Assembly: GCF_932526225.1 (NCBI RefSeq)
Contig: NC_064043.1
Span: 12,646,085 to 12,710,084 of the forward strand
Length of the DNA stretch: 64,000 bases
Source of the DNA: Nematostella vectensis
Lineage: Eukaryota > Cnidaria > Anthozoa > Actiniaria > Edwardsiidae
Direction: 5' to 3'
Under the pieces are notes generated by a model. The model searched no databases, had not been told where the DNA came from, and saw only the letters and a program-made list of their open reading frames with translations. The stretch's first letter is position 1; the number at the start of each line of letters is the position of its first letter. Positions 1 to 11,135 of the stretch are shown here, piece after piece. Both the position numbers and the translations under genes were made by a program.

Positions 1-849
1 GAGTCTCTAAAATTCAATTTATCGACATCAACCATCACTTCCCCTTTTTTCTACCCGTGTCGCCAGGTAAACCAACTGGTCGTTTCCTGTCACCCGCCTG
101 CGAGATACTGCCATATCAAAAACAGTATCCTTCTCGCAAAACTACAACCTCTTCTAAAGCGGAATAAACAAAGAAAGAACAATACCTCACTACCTGTGAA
201 ACCCCGTACGGACCCACAGAGGAGGACAGCTTTGCCAGTACTACTGAGGGGCTGTTAAGGTAGCCTGTTTCAAAACTGTCGCCCCCCTCTGGGACCTGGA
301 GGTAGTACACAAGTACATATACATAGACATAGACTAAAACAAGATAATAAGGCTTGAGCTCATGCTTAATTTTGTTGATAACATGCCATGCATTATCAAT
401 TCCACTCAATTCGTGTTATCCTTATTGCTCAGTGTAATCAGCAAGGCCGCCCTTGGCCTTAATTCGTCAAAAGAGCAATCAACTGGTCAGCGTCGAGTTG
501 CACATAATGATATTACTTTCGCACAAACATGGGATCCCTATGGCTAGCATCGCAGCTGAGAAGGAGCTCAGTACGGATTCTCATTTTCCCGTACATGAAA
601 TAGCTTGCATTAAGTTCTGCTCCTGTCCTGTCCCATCTCCATGTTGGTCGGTTACATGCTTCATACAAAGAATCTGCTTGACACACACTTGTCCCCGCCC
701 TGGTATACCAGGCTTCATAAACTCACATGACAAACTCTTGCGCCGGCTTTGATGCATATAAGATAATTAAATTTCACGACGATCTCTCGTTACGCTTTAA
801 TTGTTATGAATTCTCAACTCGTTACACGCAATTCACATTACAAACTCTT
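1..849. other. No recognisable gene; left flank of minisatellite
   Basis: Only short ORFs without family resemblance are present on either strand. From about 727 onward the sequence contains decayed pieces of the neighbouring 37-bp repeat (for example 'acaaactcttg' and 'actcgttac' blocks), so the right part of this stretch is probably the eroded edge of that array. Confidence 0.5.
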
Positions 850-2492
850 GTTTCGCCGTACTATAAAGACTCGCGTGACACACTTTTGTTCCGATCATAC
901 TATACATAAACTCTTGCCTCTGCCTCATTATATATAAACTTGCGTGACGAACTCTCGCCCCCATCATACTATACATAGTCTTGCGTGACGAACTCTCGTC
1001 CCCACCAGTACATGGTCTCGCGTGACGAACTCTCGTCCCCGCCTGTACATTAACTTGCGTTACGAACTGTCGTCCCCGCCTGTACATTAACTCGCGTTAC
1101 GAACTGTCGTCCCCGCCTGTACATTAACTCGCGTTACGAACTGTCGTCCCCGCCTGTACATTAACTCGCGTTACGAACTGTCGTCCCCGCCTGTACATTA
1201 ACTCGCGTGACGAACTCTCTTCCCCGCCTGTACATAGACTCGCATGACGGACTCTACTCCCCGCCTGTACATAGCCTCGGGTGACGAACTCTAGTCCCCG
1301 CCTGTACATAGCCTCGGGTGACGAACTCTAGTCTCCGCCTGTACATAGCCTCGGGTGACGAACTCTCGTCCCCGCCTGTATATAGTCTCGGGTAACGAGC
1401 TCTCGTCCCCGCCTGTACATAGCCTCGGGTGACGAACTCTAGTCCCCGCCTGTACATAGTCTCGGGTGACGAACTCTCGTCCCCGCCTGTACATAGTCTC
1501 GGGTGACGAACTCTAGTCCCCGCCTGTACATAGCCTCGGGTGACGAACTCTCGTCCCCGCCTGTACATAGCCTCGGGTGACGAACTCTCGTCCCCGCCTG
1601 TACATAGACTCGCGTGACGAACTCTCGTCCCCGCCTGTACATAGCCTCGGGTGACAAACTCTCGTCCCCGCCTGTACATAGCCTTGCGTGACGAACTCTC
1701 GTCCCCGCCTGTACATAGACTCGCGTGACGAACTCTCGTCCCCGCCTGTACATAGACTCGCATGACGAACTTTAGTCCCCGCCTGTACATAGCCTCGGGT
1801 GACGAACTCTAGTCCCCGCTTGTACATAGCTTTGCGTGACGAACTCTCGTCCCCGCCTGTACATAGACTCGCGTGACGAACTCTCGTCCCCGCCTGTACA
1901 TAGCCTCGGGTGACAAACTCTCGTCCCCGCCTGTACATAGCCTTGCGTGACGAACTCTCGTCCCCGCCTGTACATAGACTCGCGTGACGAACTCTCGTCC
2001 CCGCCTGTACATAGACTCGCGTGACGAACTCTCGTCCCCGCCTGTACATAGCCTCTGGTGACGAACTCTCGTCCCCGCCTGTACATAGACTCGCGTGACG
2101 AACTCTCGTCCCCGCCTGTACATAGACTCGCGTGACGAACTCTCGTCCCCGCCTGTACATAGCCTCGGGTGACAAACTCTCGTCCCCGCCTGTACATAGC
2201 CTTGCGTGACGAACTCTCGTCCCCGCCTGTACATAGACTCGCGTGACGAACTCTCGTCCCCGCCTGTACATAGACTCGCGTGACGAACTCTCGTCCCCGC
2301 CTGTACATAGCCTCGGGTGACGAACTCTCGTCCCCGCCTGTACATAGACTCGCGTGACGAACTCTCGTCCCCGCCTGTACATAGACTCGCGTGACGAACT
2401 CTCGCCCCCGCCTGTACATAGCCTCGGGTGACGAACTCTCGTCCCCGCCTGTACATAGACTCGCGTGACGAACTCTCGTCCCTGCCATACAA
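850..2492. repeat. 37-bp minisatellite, about 40 units
   Basis: A head-to-tail array of a 37-bp unit of the form 'gcctgtacatagactcg' + 'cgtgacgaactctcgtcccc'. Units at the left edge (850-1000) are degenerate; the centre is nearly homogeneous, with a few variant positions (gactcgcg, gcctcggg, gccttgcg, tctag against tctcg). This is the usual profile of a minisatellite that expands in its centre. Because 37 is not a multiple of 3, the minus strand stays open in all three frames, giving overlapping 37-aa repeat ORFs of up to 342 codons. I read these as a by-product of the period and not as genes. Confidence 0.95.
1651..2427. repeat. 259-bp higher-order repeat inside the minisatellite
   Basis: The variant unit carrying 'gtgacaaact' occurs at 1651, 1910 and 2169, exactly 259 bp (7 x 37) apart, and each time the next unit is the 'gccttgcg' variant. 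The following five units keep nearly the same variant order (gactcg, gactcg, gcctcg, then two more). The array therefore grew at least partly by duplication of 7-unit blocks. The first block carries more private changes (1762, 1799, 1836) than the other two. Confidence 0.85.
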
Positions 2493-3189
2493 TACATAGA
2501 TTTACGAAGCAAAATTCTTGTCTCCGCATTGGTGTGTTCACAAAGGCTTATAACACGAGCTGTCGTCCATGGTTTCCGTGCACCTGGCCTAATAATAAAG
2601 TATAATACGACAACTAAACTAGCCCTCAGACACTTGTCCTATAAAACGTTTACAGGAGGAAATTAATATCGAAGGGGGCACGATTAAGTATACACGGCGA
2701 CTGAGTCCATAATAAGACAACCGTGATTCGAAGACAACTGTGATTCTAAAATCACAAACGCAGAACGAAGAAAAGAGAAACCAACTTATATCACCTCCAA
2801 ATCCTTTGGTTATTCTTACGACCTAGGCCTTTGGCCGCCTTGCGGCGGGTGGTCATGTTTCTTCTCCTGTCCGAGCACATGGGCTACCGGCTCCTCGCCC
2901 GGAACAACATCAACATCAGCTACCGCTACTAGATATTAGACTTCAGTCATCTAAATGAAACAGTATTCATAGAAACAAAAAAATGATAATGGTAGACGAG
3001 TTAAAACAAAATTAATCGAAACGGTACAACAACGATATAAATTTAGAGCAGACCAAGCATTTACCGTTCACCTCGCTGCAGTTGAGCAATTCGATAATTT
3101 ATTCATATTCACTAATCTTATATACTCTGCTCTAATGTATTCAGCTTGAATAGCAAAAACATTGTGACTAAAAAATATTGGACTATACA
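2493..3189. other. Unassigned spacer
   Basis: AT-rich spacer between the minisatellite and a LINE fragment. I see no ORF, RNA gene or terminal repeat that I can support. Confidence 0.4.
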
Positions 3190-3750
3190 GTTCTGATAAG
3201 ACGACAATTTGGTCACGGAAAGATCACGCTTCTATTCTTTGATCGCATATACATATATTTTTTATTTAAACAATATTTACTTACAGTTATCCCAAGAGCT
3301 ATAGGAGCTCATCGAGGGGACTTTTGTTATTAGTTTTACAGACTATACACTCAAGGTCGAACACGTACGTACTTGAGGGTAACATGAGAAATATTACTAA
3401 TAATCAACGAGAAAACGATTGGTATCCATTATGAAGGTTTGAACTGCAGCAGCAAAGCATTTTGAATTATTATCAAAGCTAAGAGAGGGGTGCCCAGAAA
3501 GTAAAAACTGAACCTTGCCTTGTAAACTAAGAGTTCCCCAAATTCCTTGGTCAATTAATGCAATAGAGGTAAACAGCGAAGAACGTTGAGCAGCAAAACG
3601 AGGGCATTCAAGAAGAAAAATGTAAGACATCCTCTCTTGAGGCCCCACGACTACATGAAGGAGAATAAATCATATAAAGGTAATAATTCAGACCACGTTT
3701 TAAGCGTAATCTAGTGTGTAAAATAGCTGGGTATCTTTCACCAATCACCG
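3190..3750 (-). mobile_element. Non-LTR retrotransposon (LINE) 3' fragment, copy 1
   Basis: Read on the minus strand, 3745-3397 translates, with a frame break near 3649, to the C-terminal end of a LINE reverse-transcriptase ORF. Landmarks are 'HTRLRLKRGLN', then 'FLLECPRFAAQR' (the family pattern is a CxCG/ES..HFLL.CP..R zinc-knuckle region), and a terminal 'FIMDTNRFLVDY' followed by a stop at 3397-3399. The 3' untranslated tail continues to about 3190 and is shared with the copy at 5905-6164. The element is 5'-truncated and its cysteine knuckle is damaged, so it is dead. The clade (CR1/L2/RTE type) cannot be set from this fragment. Confidence 0.75.
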
Positions 3751-3765
3751 AGGTAGAATAACTTA

Positions 3766-3921
3766 GGGAGCGGTTATAAATTACTGGGAGGGGATGGAGG
3801 GTTAATTTTGCAAAACCCTGGGCTAAAAAATTTCGCCCCCCCCCCTAAATTCGCGCCCAAAAAAACGTACCCCCCCCCCCCTACATATTTGCCGGCCCCC
3901 CAGTAATTAATAACCGCTCCC
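3766..3921. mobile_element. PIF/Harbinger-like MITE
   Basis: A 156-bp foldback element. Its left end 'GGGAGCGGTTATAAATTACT' is matched in inverted orientation at its right end (3898-3921, ending 'taaccgctccc'). It is flanked by direct TTA copies at 3763-3765 and 3922-3924, a 3-bp target-site duplication typical of the PIF/Harbinger superfamily. The interior is C-rich with two runs of ten or more C. It has no coding capacity. Confidence 0.8.
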
Positions 3922-4052
3922 TTATTCGCCTCTTATTTATGAAATGTGTTTCTTAATAATACGTTTGTGACAAGTACGACTTGTCAATTGTACAGTGGGA
4001 AGAGACCACAGACCAAACTGTTGTAGAACCACTGCTTTACTATGGAATAATT

Positions 4053-4903
4053 GGAACTTGAACTATAGACGAACTAGAACTATAGACGAACTAGAACTTG
4101 AACTATAGACGAACTGGAACTAGAACTATAGACGAACTAGAACTATAGACGAACTAGAACTAGAACTATAGACGAACTAGAACTATAGACGAACTAGAAC
4201 TTGAACTATAGACGAACTAGAACTTGAACTATAGACGAACTAGAACTAGAACTATAGACGAACTAGAACTATAGACGAACTAGAAATATAGACGAACTAG
4301 AACTAGAACTATAGACGAACTAGAACTTGAACTATAGACGAACTAGAACTAGAACTATAGACGAACTTGAACTAGAACTATAGACGAACTAGAACTATAG
4401 ACGAACTAGAACTATAGACGAACTAGAACTATAGACGAACTAGAACTATAGACGAACTAGAACTTGAACTATAGACGAACTAGAACTAGAACTATAGACG
4501 AACTAGAACTATAGACGAACTTGAACTATAGACGAACTAGAACTATAGACGAACTAGAAATATAGACGAACTAGAACTAGAACTATAGACGAACTAGAAC
4601 TTGAACTATAGACGAACTAGAACTAGAACTATAGACGAACTTGAACTAGAACTATAGACGAACTAGAACTATAGACGAACTAGAACTATAGACGAACTAG
4701 AACTATAGACGAACTAGAACTATAGACGAACTAGAACTTGAACTATAGACGAACTAGAACTAGAACTATAGACGAACTAGAACTATAGACAAACTTGAAC
4801 TATAGACGAACTAGAACTATAGACGAACTAGAACTATAGACGAACTTGAACTATAGACGAACTAGAACTATAGACGAACTAGAACTTGAACTATAGACGA
4901 ACT
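4053..4903. repeat. 17/23-bp minisatellite with 274-bp block duplication
   Basis: A tandem array of 'ctatagacgaactagaa' (17 bp), some units being 23 bp long through an added 'cttgaa' or 'ctagaa'. Rare variants recur at a fixed distance: 'tagaaatata' at 4281 and 4555, and 'acgaacttgaactagaac' at 4361 and 4635, both 274 bp apart. This shows that a block of about 14 units was duplicated. It is non-coding. Confidence 0.9.
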
Positions 4904-5904
4904 AAATACAATTTTACGGTTGCTCCTTTTATAGGCAGGGTGCATCTGCCTGTGTATGCCTGCAGGGACTCATGGGTTTCGTGTACCATTACATCATAAA
5001 TGAAGAAGTTAATTGGTTTACCAGATTTTCTTGGTAACGGGTACACGGGTTGGCCCAGGGGTGAATGCATAAATAGGACATACGCAGATGCTGTTTACAG
5101 ACATATTTTCCAACATAAAACTAATATAAAAGTAGCAAAAGAAAGGAAGAGCTAAATCTAACGTAGCTGACGGTACTAAAAACATTAACTAAGATTCGAA
5201 AAGGAAAAAGTTATAATCGAAAAATTCAAAGGTTAATTATGTAGTTATTTCAGACAAAGTGTCCAGAAAAACGAAGTTGGTATCAACAGGACGGAGCTAC
5301 CTTCTACGTGTGTTCCATAAATTACACGCAAAGGTTTGTTTGTTGTACAAAAGCCTTGTTTAACCAAGCGGTTACACACCAAGGTCTTTGAAGTTGCGAC
5401 TGCCAGTCAACTGAGCATGTTTCTCTTATTGAAGCCGCATTGTCACCAGTTTACTTCCGGTCGATTACGTAGCAATCTCCGATATTGTAATAGTAATAGT
5501 AATAGTAATTGATAGTAATCTAGGTAGCCCAAAGCCAGATCCCCACAACAACTCCGCCAAATCTGATCGAGAGGATCTATTTCAGGAAAGGATGTCTAAA
5601 AAATTCTTAGCAATACTCCCTATTCTTCCTTACGAAGAAAATGTGGACAAAGGGTTAATTTTACGCGCGTTTTCTGGTCAGGGACAAATAATCTTGATTT
5701 TTGGATTAATGCCGGAAAAACGCGACGGATTTTTCAAAATTTTCCTGCAAAGGAAAATGAGACTAAACGGGGTTATTATACGAGGTCAATTTTCCATGCG
5801 TTTTCTGCGCTGGTCGGGAAAATCTTTGGATTACTCGCTTTATACTTCTCGGTAAACGCCGGGAAAACGCGATGGATTTTTCAAAAGTTACCAAGACGGC
5901 CCAG
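4904..5904. other. Unassigned spacer with a degenerate repeat
   Basis: No gene seen. A short (TAG)n run is at 5490-5510. The segment around 5720-5765 ('ccggaaaaacgcgacggatt') is repeated imperfectly at 5860-5900 ('ccgggaaaacgcgatggatt'). The 87-codon ORF at 5592-5855 lies across this repeat and resembles no family I know. Confidence 0.4.
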
Positions 5905-6164
5905 TTCTGATAAGACAACAATTTGGTAACGGGAAGTTCACGCTTCTATTCTTTGATCGCATATATATATATTTTTTTTATTTAAACAATATTTACTTAC
6001 AGTTATCCCAAGAGCTATAGGAGCTCATCGAGGGGACTTTTGTTATTAGTTTTACAGACTATACACTCAAGGTCGAACACGTACGTACTTGAGGGTAACA
6101 TGAGGAATATTACAAATAATCAACGAGAAAACGATTGGTATCCATTATGAAGGTTTGAACTGCT
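5905..6164 (-). mobile_element. LINE 3' tail, copy 2
   Basis: About 260 bp that match 3192-3449 almost base for base, from 'ttctgataagac' to 'gaaggtttgaactgc'. It is the extreme 3' end of the same LINE (last codons plus 3' UTR on the minus strand), truncated at 6164. The match stops abruptly inside the last coding exon of the neighbouring transporter gene, so the LINE inserted into the 3' end of that gene in the same orientation. Confidence 0.85.
5977..5982 (-). promoter_or_regulatory. Candidate polyadenylation signal AATAAA for the MFS gene
   Basis: The minus strand reads AATAAA about 140 bp past the transporter stop codon. It lies inside the LINE tail and the same hexamer is present in LINE copy 1, so the signal was probably brought in by the retrotransposon. 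Confidence 0.4.
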
Positions 6165-6575
6165 GTTGTTCCCGTCTTTTATTAATTTGTCGTCTTTAGC
6201 GTGTCTCCAGGGCTTGAAGCAGTACTGTAGGAAGGGTATAAACGCGGCTAGAAGCATTATACTCCCGGCAGTGTAGTACGCAGGTCTGTACGAGCCATAC
6301 ACATCCGCTATGAAACCTGGTGAAGCAATCGAGAACAGGTATAAGTTAGCGATGGTGGGGATAATGATGATGATGATGATGATGACACGAGCCATACACA
6401 TCCGCTATGAAACCTGGTGAAGCAATCGAGAACAAGTATAAGCTAGCGATGCTGGGGGTAATGGTGATAATGATGATGATGATGATGATGACACGAGCCA
6501 TACACATCCGCTATAAAACCTGGTGAAGCAATCGAGAACAGGTATAAGCTAGCTATGGTAGGGATAATGAAGATA

Positions 6576-6606
<31 letters not shown>

Positions 6607-9320
6607 CACGAGCCATACACATCCGCTATGAAACCTGGTAATGCAATCGTAAACAGGTATAAGTTAGCGATGGTGGGGATAATGATGATGATAATGATAA
6701 CACAAGCCATACACATCCGCTATGAAACCTGGTAAAGTAATCGAGAACAGGTATAAGTTAGTGATGGTGTGGATAATGATGATAATGATGATGATAATGA
6801 TGACACAAGCCATACACATCCGCTATAAAACCTGGTAAAGCAATCGATAATAGATAGGCTAGCGATGATGATTGTATAAACGATGTAAGATTACGACGTT
6901 TATGATGATGCTGCTGATGACACGAGCCATACACATCCACTATAAAACCTGGTGAAACAATCGAGAATAGATAAGCGATGATGATTGTAAGATGATGACG
7001 TTGGTGATGATGATGATGATGGCACGAGCCATACACATCCACTATGAAACCATAGGCGAAGAAACGGAAAAAAGATAAGCTACAATAATGATCGTAAAGA
7101 TGATGTTAACGATGATGATGATGATGATGATGACACGAGCCAAACACATCCGCTATGACACTTGGTGAATCAATAAAAATGGTGGTATATAAATGATTAT
7201 GATGATGACAACAATATGATGATGATATTGTCAATGTTATAATAACAAGGCTCAACAGCAAAGGGCACTCACCTATAGTAGGTGGACCCGCAGCATTCCC
7301 AATTGATATCAGCATCTCACCCATTGGATACGCAACAATAATTAGGCGTTCCTTAACTGTAAACATAAGCAACAGTACAACAGTTGTGAAGAATGCTCCC
7401 AAACCTGCACCAAAAAACGCTGAAAACACCGCGAAATGTGTGTATTTCGTTGCTAAGGGCAACAGGAGAATGGAGGTTCCCATGGTGACAGCTGCCACTT
7501 GATTGATATGGAATGGATTGACAGATGGGATATCCAGGATTCCACCACTTATTATAGAAAAGAGAAGTGAACATATTCCAATGTAAATAAAGAGATTAGC
7601 GCCTTGTTGTGATGAGATGCCAACCTCACTGCCATATTCCACCTGAAAAATAATATTGAGTGATTAGTTACATGTATCTGGCACATGGGTGGTAATCTAG
7701 CTTTTGCTGCAAAGAGCTGTAATAACTATCATCATCATCATCATCATATTCCATCGTCAACTGGCTGTGTTTGTCTGTTTTTGCACCAACAATGAGCTCT
7801 GTCCCACATGAGAACAAAGGATCATTTAAGTGAGAAGCATTAATAGAAAATACTTTAGAAATGATGTGGAGCTTACAATGCACATGCAATGCAAAAATAC
7901 TTTATTATTGCTTACCAGGTGCACAAAAATGACAGAAGATGTGAAGATTTCCAGGAATAGAGTGACCGTTGCTATCATGTAGGCAGGTGTCCTTAAAGTA
8001 GTTGTTATCATCTCACATGATGTCAGAGGCTTCTCAACATCAGATGCTTCTTGTTCGACCATACTTTCAAGCTCAACTTCTTCAAATTTCATCTCTTTAT
8101 TTAATGCTACATCGGTGTCTGTGACACTACGCTGCTCTTCAAATCCGGAAATTATAGTACCATTAGGCTCGAGAATGACTTGCTCTTTCTTTTGTTCATC
8201 TGACATAGCATTTGGATTAAACGTCAGAGTCAGAAAGAAAGCCAAGCCAACGATAGCAGTCATGATGCGATACATTGATCTCCAGCCATATTTCTCAATT
8301 ATCACTTGACATAATGGAGCAAGAGTTAACACACCAATATTCACACCAGTGTTGTAAATACCCAGTGCAAGTGCATGTCTCTTGTTAAAGTACTTGTTGA
8401 TCACAAACACTCCAGATATGAACACAAAGCAGCTGCCTAGTCCATAGGGCAAGCTGTAGGCAAAGAACATTTGGATGATGTTTTCAGTAAACGACATAAC
8501 CACCACTGATACTGTACACATGATGACTCCAGCCATGGCTGTGCGACGGAAATCAAAACGAGATACCAGCAGGCCAGTCAGAGGAGCTGCAAAGAAGGTA
8601 AGACTCTGTGCTAGAGATCCTACCCATGCTTATGGGGAGAGAAATTGGAAAAGAAGGTTAATGACAGATATTCAAAATCTGCAAGGGGGGGTTTTCATCT
8701 GAGCATGAGCTCTAGATGCTAAGGAAAAATCATCTGCAAGTTACAGTTAAATATTAGAGAAAGACAATTTATTCAAATCATCGCCTTTTCCTTCTTATCA
8801 CCTTTCTCAAACAACCGTTGTCACCAATAGCCACCAGATTTAGAAAACAATTTAGTGTTTTTTTTTGTTGTTGTTAGAGTATCTTTTACACAAAATTTTA
8901 CAAAACACCAAAAGGAATCAGTGACCCCCCCTTTTAAAATCCAAACTCTTTTGACGCCCACCCCCTCGGGATAATTAATGATCTTTCCTTTAGAGTATCT
9001 TTTACACAAAATGTCTAATAAGTTTCTAATAAGTTACTGTGAAGCATTTTTTTTAACTCTTGCAATATATACTCTTTAAAAGACCAGAAGTGTCAACCCC
9101 ATTACATCATTCTTAGTAAACATTTCTAAGAATATGTTTTCGTACCTGTGGATTGCTTGGTGCTTTTAAACTGGTCTAGTAGGACTGGCATGACCACCCC
9201 AAAACTCATATTAAGGCCAGCAACAATCACCACACTTAGTGTTGCAGATAAACAGACAAACCAAGACCAACAACTATCCTGCTGTCTGCGATACTGTATA
9301 TTGCCATTACATGGTAACAT
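6120..9320 (-). CDS. SLC16/monocarboxylate-type MFS transporter
   Basis: Four coding exons (minus): 9320-9146, 8628-7916, 7642-7273, 6316-6120; 1,455 nt, 484 aa, all phases consistent with GT-AG introns. An in-frame stop at 9363-9365 precedes the chosen ATG, although an upstream non-coding or short coding exon is possible. The protein has the 12-TM MFS plan. The SLC16 first-helix motif is degenerate ('QDSCWSWFV'). 'FKSTKQSTAWVGSL' follows TM1. 'NKYFNKRHALALGIYNTG' matches the SLC16 YFxKRxxLAxGxAxAG motif. A charged cytosolic loop separates TM6 and TM7, and 'FVHLVEYGSEVGI' opens the second half. The last exon encodes TM12 ('GFIADVYGSYRPAYYTAG'). The family moves monocarboxylates or related organic solutes across the plasma membrane; the substrate here is unknown. 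The final 12-13 residues and the stop come from a LINE tail. The last intron holds tandem copies of the last exon's acceptor. Confidence 0.85.
6317..7170 (-). repeat. Tandem array of duplicated 3' splice site plus exon start, with CAT microsatellites
   Basis: Eight extra copies of a 94-117 bp unit lie in the last intron of the MFS gene. Each contains, on the minus strand, 'ctcgattgcttcaccag' (acceptor), then 'GTTTCATAGCGGATGTGTAT' (the first codons of the last exon), then a (CAT)n run. The first exonic base would be at 6413, 6519, 6634, 6728, 6831, 6948, 7050 and 7160; the functional copy is at 6316. Copies at 7050 and 7160 have altered acceptors. If used, a decoy copy would add a short peptide ending in polyhistidine and then a stop (the copy at 6413 stops after a His-rich run), removing TM12. 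Confidence 0.85.
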
Positions 9321-9588
9321 TGCAGAACAGCTCTCCACCACAGTGACACAGCACTGCAAGATCTATATGACATGAAAATTAGAAAGTTGCACAATGTATG
9401 GGACACTGCCCTGAAGAGGGACTAAAGAAGAAGAAAATCATATGTTCAAGGGGTCTGGAGCCCATCCTGTTCATGCGACAAGATGAGTCTGGCTCCAGTT
9501 GACCCCCTTGTTGTTAGTTAAAATAAATGTTAATTTAATGTGTGGATCTAGTGACCTATTAAGTAAACAGAGTAAATGGGTAATTCTA
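9321..9588. other. 5' flank of MFS gene
   Basis: This should hold the promoter or 5' UTR of the minus-strand transporter. No TATA or initiator can be identified with confidence. A possible acceptor 'cttgcag' on the minus strand just upstream of the ATG would be compatible with an additional 5' exon. Confidence 0.3.
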
Positions 9589-11135
9589 GAAAATATCCAT
9601 ACCCCCAACAACGAGTGGCATTTTGGAATTCCAAAAGCAAGGGGGGTTGGCGATTTTGGAATTCCGAAAGCATGAGGAGGTCGCAAAAGTATGGAATTCC
9701 TGGGGTGTGAAAGGTTGAGACGGTAATCGGAACATAATTTACATCTTACCGAGTCCTGAACTTTCTAGTTTGAAGTTGCAGGGAGAAACTAATTAGCATG
9801 CAAGCATAATAAAGTGGTTTGGAATCTCTCTTGTTCCTATCTAGAGTGCTGCTGCAGTGTTGCATCTTGATCAGGATACCTTTAGATATTGTCCTCTCCA
9901 GTCGGATCAGCCCCATGTAAGGCGCATGTCTTTCAAAAAGTAAACAGCATAGAGAGGGCTGTTTAAATCTCTATGCGTCTAGCCAGTAGCATATATCTAG
10001 AATGGTTTAGAAACAAAATATCTACTACTAAATAAAACTGAAGCAATGCCTCGCAATCTTGCCGGTCAGGGCTCGAAATAAGGGTTAGCCTGCGTAGCGG
10101 CAGTTTTTTTGTTTTTTTGTAGCGCACAGTCTGTTAGGATTTTGGGGAATATAGATCAACCAAGCCCAGGCGAAATTCATTTTGCTGACGAACTAAAAAA
10201 ATCATATATCCTGATTGGCTCAGCTCTGTTTGTAAAATCAATCAAAAACTCATCAATGGCCGTCGGCCATCTAACGGTGGTCTATAAGTTTTAGTTTGTA
10301 GCTCGTTCGATGGAAACAAAATCTTGGGTATCACTCTCAGCATGCTTGAAGAGCATACTTTGCAAGCACTCTCAAATGTCACCCCTGCCATGAAAGCTTT
10401 TAGAAGGAACAGAGAGACTGTTCGACATTTGGTCAATACAACCCGGAGTAGTACAATTCCCATGCTATGGCAAACTTCGTGCGCCAAGTCTTTAATCTGG
10501 GTTTTGGAAAAAAGTGGTATCGCTGTAGAATATTCGATTTTCTCAGAATTCGTAAACATATAAATCTAAAACCTGTTTTTTACACCCACCCACCACAGAC
10601 CCTATTTTGCAACCCTACATTAACTTTTCATCACCCTCCACCAACCACACAATCAGCTCATTGACCTTTTCACCACAATTACATTACCACCTTTTACACT
10701 ATCTTATTAGCCATTCTTCTCTATCACCCTACTACATCACCATACTGTATTATCACACCGACTTCACTAAACTCTTGGTACAAATACCCGATCCAAAACA
10801 AACCATTTGCACTTTGAAAAACTTAATTATAGCATTTTCTTATAAAGATAAAAAAATATAAAAAAAACAAAGATTTCCGGAGGACAGAGGGGGTCTTGCC
10901 AAGAGATCAGAGTCCCGGAGAGATACAGGGGTAAGTTATTTCCGAATTCCTAAAGCACGGGGGGGGGGGGGGGGGGGGGGGGGGGGGAGGCTGAGCGTTT
11001 CAGAATTTCCAGAAGCATTGGGGGACTAAGCCTCCTGTTGTGGGGGTACGGATATTTTCTGTAATTACCCAATAATGGCGAATTGAACTTAATAGATCTG
11101 TGGTCAGTAAATTACTGGATCCCACCCTGACTATT
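9589..11135. repeat. Dispersed repeat copies around a G-run
   Basis: Near 9625-9700 the motif 'ttggaattccNAAAGCA' with a G-run occurs in tandem at about 38-bp spacing. A related piece lies at 10937-11020, interrupted by a run of more than 20 G at about 10962-10987. The segment 11033-11110 ('gttgtgggggtacggatatt') is an inverted counterpart of 9612-9520 ('tgttgggggtatggatatt' on minus). These are dispersed repeat pieces without coding capacity. The ORFs on both strands at 10242-10563 are unassigned. Confidence 0.5.

Noticed and set aside
1254-2541. Overlapping minus-strand ORFs of 178, 342, 246 and 227 codons
   Set aside because: They are the three frames of a 37-bp minisatellite; repetition in every frame follows from the period, and there is no splice or start context.
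850-4903. Possible CRISPR arrays
   Set aside because: Both arrays are continuous tandem repeats without unique spacers, in an animal genome and without cas genes.
10242-10563. ORFs of 105 and 79 codons on opposite strands
   Set aside because: No recognisable domain on either strand; could be a decayed repeat.
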